This document shows positions 9,216-17,729 of a DNA stretch of 64,000 nt, piece after piece (position 1 is the first letter of the stretch; each line of letters opens with the position of its first letter). Under the pieces are notes generated by a model. It had not been told where the DNA came from and did not search any database. It worked only from the letters and a program-made list of their open reading frames with translations. The stretch is taken from the NCBI RefSeq assembly GCF_042434395.1, contig NZ_JBHLTP010000003.1, forward strand, positions 1 through 64,000. Reading direction: 5' to 3'. Source of the DNA: Pontibacillus salicampi. GTDB taxonomy: Bacteria > Bacillota > Bacilli > Bacillales > BH030062. The position numbers were made by a program, and so were the translations under genes.

Positions 9216-10612
9216 GGCCAGAGTTCATAGTTGACACAATGCAAACGGAAGAAAGCTACTTGGTCGAGAAGACGATGGAGCTGCTGCGTATTCCTAGTGT
9301 ATATGAGGAAGTCACTATTAAAGAGGGGCAGCCTTTTGGAGAACCCATCCAGCAAGCATTATCCTGGATGCTTCAGTTAGGGGAAAAAGAGGGGTTCACC
9401 GTTAAAAATGTTGATGGATATGCAGGACATGTGGAATGGGGGCATGGAGAGGAGATAATCGGAATTTTAGGGCATCTTGATGTAGTCCCACCTGGTGAGG
9501 GCTGGAGTGGGTCTCCCTTTCAACCACGTTTAGAAGAGGGCAAACTTATTGCAAGGGGTGCGCAGGATGATAAAGGTCCGGTCATGGCAGCCTTCTTGGC
9601 CTTGAGGTGGCTAAAGGACCAAGGGGTACAACCGACTAAGCGCATACGACTCATTGTTGGAACAGACGAGGAGAGAAATTGGGAATGTATGAAGCATTAT
9701 GAGCAAGTAGAAGAAATGCCCTCCTTTGGTTTTTCTCCTGACGCGTCTTTTCCAGTAATACATGCAGAAAAAGGTCTATATGATGTAGAGTTAACAAAGC
9801 AACTCTCATTTCAAGAACAAGAAGAGGTGCATCTTATCTCCATGGCAGGTGGAGAGCGGTTGAATATGGTTCCTGAGAAAGCTACAGCAACAATTCAATG
9901 GAAAAGTGATGCGCCTGCCTCCCTGTTTAAGTCCTTTATCAACGAGAAGGGATGGGAAGGGACCATATCCAGGAGAGGGAGTCTTTGGGATATTGAAATT
10001 ACGGGTAAAACAGCACATGCTATGGAGCCAGCCAATGGGGTTAACGCTATTATTGGTCTAATGGATTTCTTGAAGCAGCTCCCTTTTTCACATCCAGTCC
10101 AAAATACATTTAACTGGGTATCTATCATGCTAGGAAGCACAAGAGGAGAACCATTACATATTCAACAAGCAGACACTGTATCTGGTCCACTTACAATAAA
10201 TGTTGGGGTTGTACAATATCGAGAAGGGGAGATCACGTTTGGATTAAATATACGTTATCCTGTCACCTCTGACTTAGAGAATTGGTACGATGCTTTCTCC
10301 TCTTATGTATCAGAGCAAGGATTTAGTATTCATCAGGTAGAACATCTGCTACCAATCTATCTTCCGAAAAATCATCCAAGGGTACAGCAGCTTCTTTCTG
10401 TGTATCACAAGCATACAGGGGATACCTCCCAGCCCATCGCAATTGGCGGAGCAACCTATGCTCGATCGTTAAAGGAAGGCGTAGCGTTTGGAGCCATGTT
10501 CCCAGACAGTCCCGATACTGCACATCAGCCAGATGAATATGTGTACGTTCGTGATTTGATGCGTGCTGCAATAATTTATGCAGAAGTACTATATGAATTA
10601 GTTACAGAATAA
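9212..10612 (+). CDS. pepV: Dipeptidase PepV (M20 family)
   Basis: The 466-residue metallopeptidase shows the M20 zinc ligands and catalytic residues in order: H88 and D90 (GHLDVVPPG), D120 (AQDDKGP), the catalytic E153 and ligand E154 (GTDEE), and a late His in PDTAHQPDE. It is expected to cleave a broad range of dipeptides in the cytosol; the B. subtilis counterpart is YtjP. The insertion around 190-330 is the usual lid/dimerisation domain, containing a KTAHAMEP motif. It overlaps the upstream channel gene by four bases. Confidence 0.93.
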   Translation: MRPEFIVDTMQTEESYLVEKTMELLRIPSVYEEVTIKEGQPFGEPIQQALSWMLQLGEKEGFTVKNVDGYAGHVEWGHGEEIIGILGHLDVVPPGEGWSGSPFQPRLEEGKLIARGAQDDKGPVMAAFLALRWLKDQGVQPTKRIRLIVGTDEERNWECMKHYEQVEEMPSFGFSPDASFPVIHAEKGLYDVELTKQLSFQEQEEVHLISMAGGERLNMVPEKATATIQWKSDAPASLFKSFINEKGWEGTISRRGSLWDIEITGKTAHAMEPANGVNAIIGLMDFLKQLPFSHPVQNTFNWVSIMLGSTRGEPLHIQQADTVSGPLTINVGVVQYREGEITFGLNIRYPVTSDLENWYDAFSSYVSEQGFSIHQVEHLLPIYLPKNHPRVQQLLSVYHKHTGDTSQPIAIGGATYARSLKEGVAFGAMFPDSPDTAHQPDEYVYVRDLMRAAIIYAEVLYELVTE

Positions 10613-10635
10613 TACTCATAAGGGAGTTTCGAAGT

Positions 10636-11823
10636 ATGCAAGTAACCAAACCACAACAAACCTATCGTTTCTTTCAATTATTCTATTTGCTAGCTTTTTT
10701 CGGTTTTGGTTCTCTGTTCCCATTATTAAGTGTCTACCTTGAAAACGAAAAAGGGCTAAACCATACTCAAATTGGTATTGTCGTAGCTGCACTCCCATTA
10801 GTAACGATCTTTATGCAGCCTATATGGGGTATGCTGAGTGACTACACGAAAAAACCAAGAAGATTACTGTTCATCTCCTGTTTGATGGCAGGCTTCCTGT
10901 CTCTTGCTTATGTACTGCTGGATGGATTTGTATTATTGCTGACAGGGATAATTGGTATAGCACTATTTCAATCTGCTATTGTTCCATTGTCAGATAGTCT
11001 CTCTTTACATTTTGTGCAAGCCTATAAGAAAGAGTATGGGAACATTAGGCTGTTTGGGGCGTTGGGGTTTGCCATAGCTGTATTTATAGTTGGTAAATTG
11101 ACAGATATCAGTGGTAATTTAACATGGATCTTTTACGCATTTAGTTTTGGACTAATCGTATCTGTAATAGGGTTGAGCTTCTTCCCGAAACAGGGGCAGC
11201 ATGTACAATTAGATTTTCGAACAGGCTTCAAAACGTTAATGAAACAAAGAACTTTTATTTTGTTTCTAGTGTCTAACTTCTTAATATTTGGACCGGTATT
11301 AGCAAACAACTATTACTTTGGTACGTACATCTTAAGTGCAGGAGGTACGTTAAGCGGTGTTGGAATCGCCTTCTTGATTGCAGCTGGTAGTGAAGCTCCG
11401 TTTATGTTTATCGCTCAAAAAATTATCAATCGGTTTGATGTCACTCTTGTTATGTTGCTATGTGCATTTGTATCCTCTAGCCGCTGGTTATTTTATTTTA
11501 TGGACCCGAGTGTTCCATTAGTATATGCGACAACTATTGTCCAAGGAATATCGGTTGGTCTTTATATCCCAGCAGCTTTGTTATTTGTTCGTCAAACGGC
11601 ACCAGATGCTGTACAAGCTACAGCAGTTGGTATTTATTCAGCAGTTGGGAATGGTATGGGAAATGCTTTTTTTACATTCCTGGGCGGAGTTATATTAGAT
11701 GTGTGGAATGTAAATGGGATGTATGGGTTTTATGGTGCGATGACATTTTTAGGGATGATTATTCTCATCATCGTAAGAGGACAAGTGAGTGTCCCATCCC
11801 ATACGCTAAGCTACAATAAATAA
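10636..11823 (+). CDS. MFS transporter, MFS_1-like family
   Basis: A 395-residue protein with 12 predicted membrane segments and the MFS loop 2-3 motif around GMLSDYTKKPRR (about 59-70). The N-terminus (YRFFQLFYLLAFFGFGSLFPLLSVYL) is typical of the nucleoside/phenylpropionate permease-like group, and the syntenic B. subtilis gene is yttB. The substrate cannot be deduced. It follows pepV after 23 bp with AAGGGAG before the ATG, and precedes thpR by 13 bp, so it probably belongs to one transcript. Confidence 0.85.
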   Translation: MQVTKPQQTYRFFQLFYLLAFFGFGSLFPLLSVYLENEKGLNHTQIGIVVAALPLVTIFMQPIWGMLSDYTKKPRRLLFISCLMAGFLSLAYVLLDGFVLLLTGIIGIALFQSAIVPLSDSLSLHFVQAYKKEYGNIRLFGALGFAIAVFIVGKLTDISGNLTWIFYAFSFGLIVSVIGLSFFPKQGQHVQLDFRTGFKTLMKQRTFILFLVSNFLIFGPVLANNYYFGTYILSAGGTLSGVGIAFLIAAGSEAPFMFIAQKIINRFDVTLVMLLCAFVSSSRWLFYFMDPSVPLVYATTIVQGISVGLYIPAALLFVRQTAPDAVQATAVGIYSAVGNGMGNAFFTFLGGVILDVWNVNGMYGFYGAMTFLGMIILIIVRGQVSVPSHTLSYNK

Positions 11824-11836
11824 AGGAGATATTGGA

Positions 11837-12403
11837 ATGTCACATCCGCATTATTTTATTGGAATTCCTATTGGGGAACAGCTGAAGAGAACATTAGCAG
11901 ACCTCCAGAATACTGTGCAGCAAGAGGTTGAATATAAAACATGGACTCATGAAGAGGATTTTCATGTCACTCTAGCTTTTCTAGGTAGTGTATCAGAGGA
12001 GAGGATGGAAAGTTTACAGAATGCTCTCCGACGGTGTACAGACCTCCAAGCATTTACAGTGAACGTGGAAGGAATCGGCACCTTTGGCCATCCTGCTAAG
12101 CCGAGGGTTATGTGGGCAGGGGTAGAAAGAAATCAACCATTAGTAGAATTGCAACAACATATAAGTGACGTGACAGAAGAGCAGGGATTCACTAAAGATA
12201 AAAGACCGTACAAACCTCATATTACGTTAGCAAAAAAATGGAATAGTAGTGCTGCTCTTTCCACCCAAATAGAGCAAATGGCTCCTTCCTCCATAGGACA
12301 ACTAGTAGTAAATACTTTTTGTATATTTAAAATACACCCACAGAACAGCCCGAAATATGAAATTATAGAAACGGTAACCTTGAAAGGGGAGGGGGAGAAG
12401 TAA
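11837..12403 (+). CDS. thpR: RNA 2',3'-cyclic phosphodiesterase
   Basis: A 188-residue member of the 2H phosphoesterase family (YtlP). The two catalytic HxT motifs are visible: HVTLAFLG (about 43-50) and HITLAKKW (about 127-134). It hydrolyses 2',3'-cyclic phosphate ends of RNA, and the family was named from 2'-5' RNA ligase activity. The stop codon is followed immediately by the ATG of ytlQ. Confidence 0.92.
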   Translation: MSHPHYFIGIPIGEQLKRTLADLQNTVQQEVEYKTWTHEEDFHVTLAFLGSVSEERMESLQNALRRCTDLQAFTVNVEGIGTFGHPAKPRVMWAGVERNQPLVELQQHISDVTEEQGFTKDKRPYKPHITLAKKWNSSAALSTQIEQMAPSSIGQLVVNTFCIFKIHPQNSPKYEIIETVTLKGEGEK

Positions 12404-13267
12404 ATGGCACAGCTACTCAAAGTTCAAGATTATATCTCACGCTACGGCACAGATCCTTATCGCTATCCCGGACGTTTTATGCAATTAAAGCACCAAAACT
12501 GGAAGCGGATTAAGCATGTATGGGACGAATTGAAGGAAAAAGGCGTAACAGGTAATGACGTGGAGGAGGGAATACAATCCTTCGTTTTTCAAAAAGGAAT
12601 ACCTGCTGATGAAACTGAATTAAAACAGTACTTTCTCGATGGATTATTGCCTTTTCAACTGAAATGGGCTTCCAGAACTCTAAGAGAGAAATCTTTTCTG
12701 GACCGTTCTTACTATGAACAGGATAGTTTATTACGGTATTTTATTCAGCGGTTTCCCGATACCTACCTACTAATGTATGAACCTATATTTCGCATTAAGA
12801 ACGCTCCCATAGAATTGGATCATATGCTAATACATCCCCAAGGTATTTATTGCATTGTGTACCTTGATTTTCAAGATGAAGCCATCACACTATTACCTGA
12901 AAATCAAAGAACCTGGTTTCAGGACAAAGAAATGGTTCAGAGTCGGATGTTGAGTCCACTCGTATCTCTACAGCGATCTACTAAAATTATTAAAAGTATT
13001 CTACATAATCAAGAAATTGACTTTCCCGTTAGACAGATAGTTCTTGCCCCAAATCACACGATTTCCTTCCACTATGAGCCGTACCTTACGGAATACGTGG
13101 GAAAGGAACAATATGAACAGTGGTTTGAGCGAATGAGGTCCTTTCAATCTCCTATTAAATCTACTCAGCTGAAAGCAGTTGCTGCGCTACTAGAGCATAC
13201 ACAGACAACGGCTGTAAGAAGGCCGGAGTGGGAAGAAGAAGAGCAGGATGCTTTTATGAATGAATAA
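12404..13267 (+). CDS. ytlQ: YtlQ-like protein, possible NERD-related domain
   Basis: A 287-residue soluble protein in the position of B. subtilis ytlQ. The N-terminal ~100 residues are basic and aromatic. The middle (about 128-210, APIELDHMLIHPQGIYCIVY) resembles the ExDh-type core of NERD or other restriction-endonuclease-like folds, but I cannot confirm catalytic residues. Function is unknown. It abuts thpR with no gap, and its last 14 bases overlap the 3' end of the convergent EAL gene. Confidence 0.78.
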   Translation: MAQLLKVQDYISRYGTDPYRYPGRFMQLKHQNWKRIKHVWDELKEKGVTGNDVEEGIQSFVFQKGIPADETELKQYFLDGLLPFQLKWASRTLREKSFLDRSYYEQDSLLRYFIQRFPDTYLLMYEPIFRIKNAPIELDHMLIHPQGIYCIVYLDFQDEAITLLPENQRTWFQDKEMVQSRMLSPLVSLQRSTKIIKSILHNQEIDFPVRQIVLAPNHTISFHYEPYLTEYVGKEQYEQWFERMRSFQSPIKSTQLKAVAALLEHTQTTAVRRPEWEEEEQDAFMNE

Positions 13268-14273
13268 ACTTATGGACAGGCTTTGGGGAAGGCTTACCAA
13301 TATAATACCCTTGCCCATAATCAATACCTGCCTGCTGAAGCCATTCATATTCTTCTCTTGTTTCAATTCCTTCAGCAAGAAGCAGTAAATCTAGTTGCTT
13401 GGTCGTTTGGATGATTTGTTTGAGAAAGGCTTGATTTTGTTCACTCTCATGACAATTTCGTATGTAATCGCGATCAATCTTTACAATGTCAGGAGTTAAC
13501 AATTGCAGAACGTCTAAGGTACTATATCCGCTGCCTACATCATCTAAAGCAACATGCATACCAGATTGCTGATATACTTCAAGAATATTTTTTAAATGTT
13601 TTATGTTCGTAATTTCTTCCGTTTCAACTACTTCAAATACTAGGTCGGCAGGGTCAACATGGTACTGATTAATTATGTGAAAAGTGTGCTGCAGACAATA
13701 TTCCGGAACGTAAATGGTAGAAGGGAGAAAATTAATAAAGCATTTTTGCCCAGCTGGAATATAGGCTGCCTTCTTTTTAACTGCTTCTTCTCTTGCCTTT
13801 TGATCAAGCATAGAATGCAAACCGGCACGTTGAGCAAAAGAAAACAATTCAGCTGGGGAAACATTCTTGTTGTCAGTTCTTAATAGTGCTTCATACCCAA
13901 AAATGGATTCCTTCTGCAAATTCACGATTGGCTGCAGGTATGAAGTGAAAGCACTTTCTTGAATAATTTCTGTAAAAAGAGGATACTTCAATCTTTCCCA
14001 CAAATGTTGTAACCGTATAGGCAGTGATGGGGTATTGTATTCATTCAGTATCTGTACTGTTTGGTGAAATGATTCATTTTCCTTCCAAATATCCAGCATA
14101 TGTATTAGGTCTTCTCTAGAATGGAAAGGAAATTTCAGCATTGTTTTATTAGTAGTTTCAATCTTATCAGCATTTTTCCATTTACATTCAGACGTATCAA
14201 CTAGGATGTAACCTGTTGCTGGTATTGGTGCAAAAGTCCCGCAATGCTTACATGGTTCCACGATATATATCAC
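13254..14273 (-). CDS. EAL-domain protein, likely c-di-GMP phosphodiesterase
   Basis: A 339-residue protein whose C-terminal ~235 residues form an EAL domain. The key motifs look intact: EALLR (about 128-132), INFLPS, FEVVETE, DDVGSGYS, VKID, AEGIE and QGYYIG. It is therefore probably active in hydrolysing c-di-GMP to pGpG. The N-terminal ~100 residues carry CKHC (about 8-11) and a further Cys at about 30, perhaps a zinc or redox site; I do not recognise this module. The start is GTG at 14273, but GTG at 14261 also fits the GGAG. It has its own sigma-A promoter and is inserted between ytlQ and the lipid kinase gene. The start choice does not affect the Cys motif. Confidence 0.88.
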   Translation of the reverse strand: MIYIVEPCKHCGTFAPIPATGYILVDTSECKWKNADKIETTNKTMLKFPFHSREDLIHMLDIWKENESFHQTVQILNEYNTPSLPIRLQHLWERLKYPLFTEIIQESAFTSYLQPIVNLQKESIFGYEALLRTDNKNVSPAELFSFAQRAGLHSMLDQKAREEAVKKKAAYIPAGQKCFINFLPSTIYVPEYCLQHTFHIINQYHVDPADLVFEVVETEEITNIKHLKNILEVYQQSGMHVALDDVGSGYSTLDVLQLLTPDIVKIDRDYIRNCHESEQNQAFLKQIIQTTKQLDLLLLAEGIETREEYEWLQQAGIDYGQGYYIGKPSPKPVHKFIHS

Positions 14274-14298
14274 TCCAATATGTCTAGTGTACTACATG

Positions 14299-14327
14299 AA
14301 TATAATTATTTTACTAGTATCTGTCAA
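14299..14327 (-). promoter_or_regulatory. Sigma-A promoter of the EAL gene
   Basis: On the minus strand, TTGACA (14322-14327), a 17-bp spacer and TATATT (14299-14304) lie 26 bp upstream of the EAL gene start. The -35 is perfect and the -10 matches at 5 of 6 positions. Confidence 0.8.
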
Positions 14328-14494
14328 ACTTCAATGATGGGATACTGTCAGAGTTATATATAGCCGTTGATAAAAATGAATGGAAAGGACACATACGAAT
14401 GGTTACGTGCCAATCGCGCTAACGAACACAATGTATAAATCATAGATGGTCAAATTAATTTCATCTATGATGGAAGGAGCTGTATGGAGTAGTG

Positions 14495-15430
14495 ATGTAT
14501 ATTCTAGTAGTAAATCCTGCCGCAGGAGCCGGAAAAGGACTTCGTGTATACGAATCTATTAAGGCTACGTCCTTATTTCAACAAACAGACTGCGTAACTT
14601 ATTTTACATCCTATCCAGGACATGCAGAAGAAATAGCTCGTGATGCAGTTGAACTGTCCGATTCGACCATATCATGCTTCATTGTTATTGGTGGAGATGG
14701 CACTCTTCACGAAGTATGGAACGGATTACAGCAATATCCTCATATGAGATTAGGGTTTATTCCTGCTGGATCAGGTAATGATTTTGCTAGAGGTATTTCT
14801 ACCATGCAAGAGGAACGGAAGCTTTTTCAGGACATAATAACAAACCCTAACTATGTGTATTATTGGGGGGGTACCTATAAAACGGATAAGGCATCAATAA
14901 CGCCCCACAGGTTGTTTGCTAATAGTATTGGCTTCGGTTTTGATGGTGAAATAGTAAAAAAAGCTCATTCTGCACGATATAGACAGTGGCTTCATAAATG
15001 GAAATTAGGGTCACTTGTCTATGTCATCGCTTTGCTGCATACTGTCCTCTCCTACCGTCCAAAAACATTGGAGCTAACTATTGATGGACAAAGTAAACAA
15101 TATGAAAACGTGTGGATGGTTACAGTTGGAGTTCATGGATTTTATGGAGGGGGAATGAAAATTATCCCAGAAGCCAGAATGAACTCAAAGCACCTGTCTA
15201 TGATAATCATTCACAATATTTCTAAATGGAAGGTGCTGTTTCTTTTCTTGACTGTATTTCGGGGGAGTCATACAGCTTTTAAAGAAGTAGAGATTGTTGA
15301 TGTTTCTACTGTGGCATTAAGTAGTGAAGAGGAGATAGCTTATCAGGTAGATGGACAATATGGATGCTGTAAGAGGTGTGAGGTCCATAAAACAGAGCAT
15401 GCCCGACCTGTGTTTCAATATAAAAAATAG
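14495..15430 (+). CDS. ytlR: Diacylglycerol/lipid kinase family protein YtlR
   Basis: About 311 residues of the DAGK-catalytic/NAD-kinase-like fold. The N-terminal motif NPAAGAGKG (about 6-14) and the nucleotide-binding GGDGTLHEVWNGL (about 67-79) are intact, as is GSGNDFARG near 94-102. Such proteins phosphorylate lipids with ATP; the substrate (diacylglycerol, undecaprenol or other) is not evident. A GTG directly precedes the ATG at 14495. The ATG has a GGAG five bases upstream and is preferred. It is followed by a 216-bp gap before ytmP. Confidence 0.87.
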   Translation: MYILVVNPAAGAGKGLRVYESIKATSLFQQTDCVTYFTSYPGHAEEIARDAVELSDSTISCFIVIGGDGTLHEVWNGLQQYPHMRLGFIPAGSGNDFARGISTMQEERKLFQDIITNPNYVYYWGGTYKTDKASITPHRLFANSIGFGFDGEIVKKAHSARYRQWLHKWKLGSLVYVIALLHTVLSYRPKTLELTIDGQSKQYENVWMVTVGVHGFYGGGMKIIPEARMNSKHLSMIIIHNISKWKVLFLFLTVFRGSHTAFKEVEIVDVSTVALSSEEEIAYQVDGQYGCCKRCEVHKTEHARPVFQYKK

Positions 15431-15580
15431 AAGCTTAGACTTGAATTCAACCTATAAAATGCGTTAATCTATTGTCGTGACTCTAAAATGACAGGCATTG
15501 TATAGGTGTCTTTAGTCTTAGGGATATAATCATATATAAATCATACAATATACTAATATTTGATGTACTTCGAATAGAAA

Positions 15581-15604
15581 TAAGGTATACTAAAATATAC
15601 CTTA
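15581..15604. promoter_or_regulatory. 24-bp inverted repeat upstream of ytmP
   Basis: Perfect 9-bp arms (TAAGGTATA at 15581-15589 and TATACCTTA at 15596-15604) with a 6-bp AT-rich centre, about 42 bp before the ytmP start. There is no T-tract, so an operator or a promoter-overlapping site is more likely than a terminator. The regulator is unknown. Confidence 0.5.
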
Positions 15605-15646
15605 GGCTATTATTGAATAATCCTACAAAGATTTGAGGAATTGAAG

Positions 15647-16459
15647 GTGAATTGGTTGGAACAAATACTCGGACAAGATTGGACAATTACACCGGCAGGC
15701 GGATCGACGGGGGAAGCTTATTATGCTCAACGTGATAGCAAGCGCCTTTTCTTAAAACGAAATTCCTCTCCTTTTTTAGCAGTGTTGTCTGCGGAAGGAA
15801 TCGTTCCTAAGCTAGTTTGGACGAAAAGGATGGAAAATGGGGATGTTATTACTGCTCAACAATGGTTAGAAGGTAGAGAATTATCCCCTGAGGAAATCAA
15901 GCACCCACGAGTAGCCCAACTGTTAAGTAAGATTCACCATTCTTCTGAGCTATTAGACTTGTTAATGAGGTTGGGAAAAAGACCTTTAGATCCCGAGAAT
16001 ATATTACAGGAACTGAAAAATAATGAACAGAACGCCAGTTTCATTAATACCCAGATCGAAATTCATCAAGCTGTCCGGTATTTAGAAAACCAATTACCCT
16101 ATGTACAAAACCAGAAGAAGGTTGTTTGTCATTGTGATATGAACCATAATAATTGGCTTTTAACGAATTCTGGACAATTGTATTTAATTGATTGGGATAA
16201 TGCTATGGTGGCGGACCCTGCCATGGATCTTGGTATGATATTGCATTGGTACATTCCAAGAGAGGAATGGGATGTGTGGTTGGAAACTTATGGAGTCGAG
16301 TTTGATGAACAGTTATTAGTACGAATGCATTGGTATATTATTGCTCAAACAGTATCATTCATTCAATGGCATAAACACCGTAAAGAAGAAAACCAAGCCG
16401 CTCGCTGGCTGGAAGATTTAAAGCGGCTCATGGTGAAATTGGGAATTATTAATATTTAA
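15647..16459 (+). CDS. ytmP: APH-family phosphotransferase YtmP
   Basis: About 270 residues with the aminoglycoside/choline kinase fold. The Brenner-type catalytic loop is CHCDMNHNNWLL (near 158-169) and the metal-binding motif is YLIDWDNAMVADPAMDLG. It is syntenic with B. subtilis ytmP, next to ytzH and trmB. The substrate is unknown; a small-molecule hydroxyl such as choline or a sugar is a family-based guess. The chosen GTG start at 15647 has GAGG eight bases upstream. A TTG six bases earlier is too close to that site. Confidence 0.85.
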   Translation: MNWLEQILGQDWTITPAGGSTGEAYYAQRDSKRLFLKRNSSPFLAVLSAEGIVPKLVWTKRMENGDVITAQQWLEGRELSPEEIKHPRVAQLLSKIHHSSELLDLLMRLGKRPLDPENILQELKNNEQNASFINTQIEIHQAVRYLENQLPYVQNQKKVVCHCDMNHNNWLLTNSGQLYLIDWDNAMVADPAMDLGMILHWYIPREEWDVWLETYGVEFDEQLLVRMHWYIIAQTVSFIQWHKHRKEENQAARWLEDLKRLMVKLGIINI

Positions 16460-16730
16460 TATTTTGTATGGACGCAGCCCATTCTGTTAATTGGTCCTGG
16501 TTTGAAGTAATGTGCTCATTCAAGTCAGAAGTTGATTCTGCTTGTAAACTATATTCGTATATAGCAGGAAGAATTTTTAACACGTTCTCATCACTAATGT
16601 TTTTACGGGAAAGCAAAGAGCGGGCAATACGTTGAATTTGCTGGCATTCCGATAAAGTGCCACAGCAATCCTCTGATTGCTCACTTACTAAATCATATAA
16701 TAACGATACTTGGTCTTTAGCAGATAACAT
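16449..16730 (-). CDS. ytzH: YtzH-like protein
   Basis: A 93-residue soluble protein, rich in Leu, Ser and acidic residues, matching B. subtilis YtzH in size and position. Its function is unknown. The ATG at 16730 has AAGGGGGG seven bases upstream, so a GTG 18 bases earlier is not used. The 3' ends of ytzH and ytmP overlap by 11 bp in convergent orientation. Confidence 0.85.
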   Translation of the reverse strand: MLSAKDQVSLLYDLVSEQSEDCCGTLSECQQIQRIARSLLSRKNISDENVLKILPAIYEYSLQAESTSDLNEHITSNQDQLTEWAASIQNIKY

Positions 16731-16846
16731 GACAATACCCCCCTTCACTTGGTACCATTAGTTTTTCACTGAAAAACATGAATTATGTAAAACCTTTTGA
16801 ATGTTTCAGAGCATTGTATTCCTTTATTGTAAAAGGTATAACCATA

Positions 16847-16882
16847 AAAGAAGCACTCCTATTAGATATGGAGTGCTTCTTT
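16847..16882 (-). terminator. Terminator of the 53-residue membrane protein gene
   Basis: A perfect 13-bp stem (AAAGAAGCACTCC, 16847-16859, with 16870-16882) lies 26 bp past the stop of the small minus-strand gene. On the minus strand it ends in TTCTTTTAT. Its presence supports that gene being transcribed. Confidence 0.82.
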
Positions 16883-16907
16883 GCGTATATATGATTTTGT
16901 TCGACAA

Positions 16908-17069
16908 TTAGGATTTGTGTGGTGTTGGGGCGTAATGCAGCTGTTTAGCTTGAACATCTTTATTCCATCTTGTGTACAGTCTTTCGAAAGGATATACACA
17001 TACTGCGTATGCTGTAAATAGTAGAGCAAAGATAATAACAATAAGCAGTTCAAACGCTTTTTGTGCCAT
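16908..17069 (-). CDS. Small single-pass membrane protein, 53 residues
   Basis: A short ORF with a strong AGGAGGT six bases before its ATG. It encodes one hydrophobic helix (ELLIVIIFALLFTAYAVCVY, about 7-26) and a basic tail with YPFERLYTRWNKDVQ ending in TPHKS. Its own terminator follows. I do not recognise the family. The ribosome-binding site, the membrane helix with a positive-inside tail and the terminator argue for a real gene. It lies between ytzH and trmB, where no function is implied. Confidence 0.8.
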   Translation of the reverse strand: MAQKAFELLIVIIFALLFTAYAVCVYPFERLYTRWNKDVQAKQLHYAPTPHKS

Positions 17070-17298
17070 CGTATGACCTCCTGTAGTTTAGCGATGTTAT
17101 CCGTTCATAAGCATAACTCAGTAAGCGCTTCCACTCCAAATTTTCTTCTTAGAATGACTCTTTTAAAGTATAATATTGATATTTATAGAAAAAAGAACTT
17201 CCATGATACTGGAAGTTATGTTTGGTGTAATTGTCTTATTAATCTAACGCACCCGATGGTTTAAGTGTAATGGTTCACACATATTATAGTTTTACTGT

Positions 17299-17418
17299 TT
17301 ATTTGGCTTCAAGTTCTTTAATTCTTTTTTCCAGTTTTTCTACTTTCGAAAATGCAAACAATGCAATGCTTGCAGCACCTGCGGCAAGAGAAAACGCCAA
17401 AATTAACATAATGTCCAT
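17299..17418 (-). CDS. Small membrane protein with charged coiled-coil tail, 39 residues
   Basis: A tiny ORF starting MDIMLILAFSLAAGAA. It forms one hydrophobic helix (about 3-24) followed by a strongly charged heptad-like tail, SKVEKLEKRIKELEAK. GAGGTG lies eight bases before the ATG at 17418. A second ATG at 17409 is in frame but further from the site. The family is not recognised. It is on the same strand as the 53-residue gene, ~230 bp upstream of it. The region 17419-17729 ahead of it contains no other gene that I can support. Confidence 0.72.
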   Translation of the reverse strand: MDIMLILAFSLAAGAASIALFAFSKVEKLEKRIKELEAK

Positions 17419-17729
17419 ACCCGTATCACCTCGTACACATAAAATTTAGTCTTCCAACATCCTTATTGAATTCTACTGCACCGTTAGTTGCATAAAGAAA
17501 TAACCTTTATACATTAAACTAAGATAATTTAAGTTTACCATATGTGTATATTTTTGGAATTGAATATTCTTTTAATTCACCATCCCCCTTTTATATAGCG
17601 TAACCAAATATCATTGCAGGTTTTATCAAAGTCTTTGTTAAGAATACATTGCAATGTAAAGGGGACTTCTTTAGTTTTTTTATAATTCATGATAAGGTAT
17701 CAAATGATGAATAAAAGGAGGAGACTGTC

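Noticed and set aside
16862..17053. 63-residue minus-strand frame
   Set aside because: It is another frame of the 53-residue membrane-protein gene, which has the better ribosome-binding site and a coherent helix.
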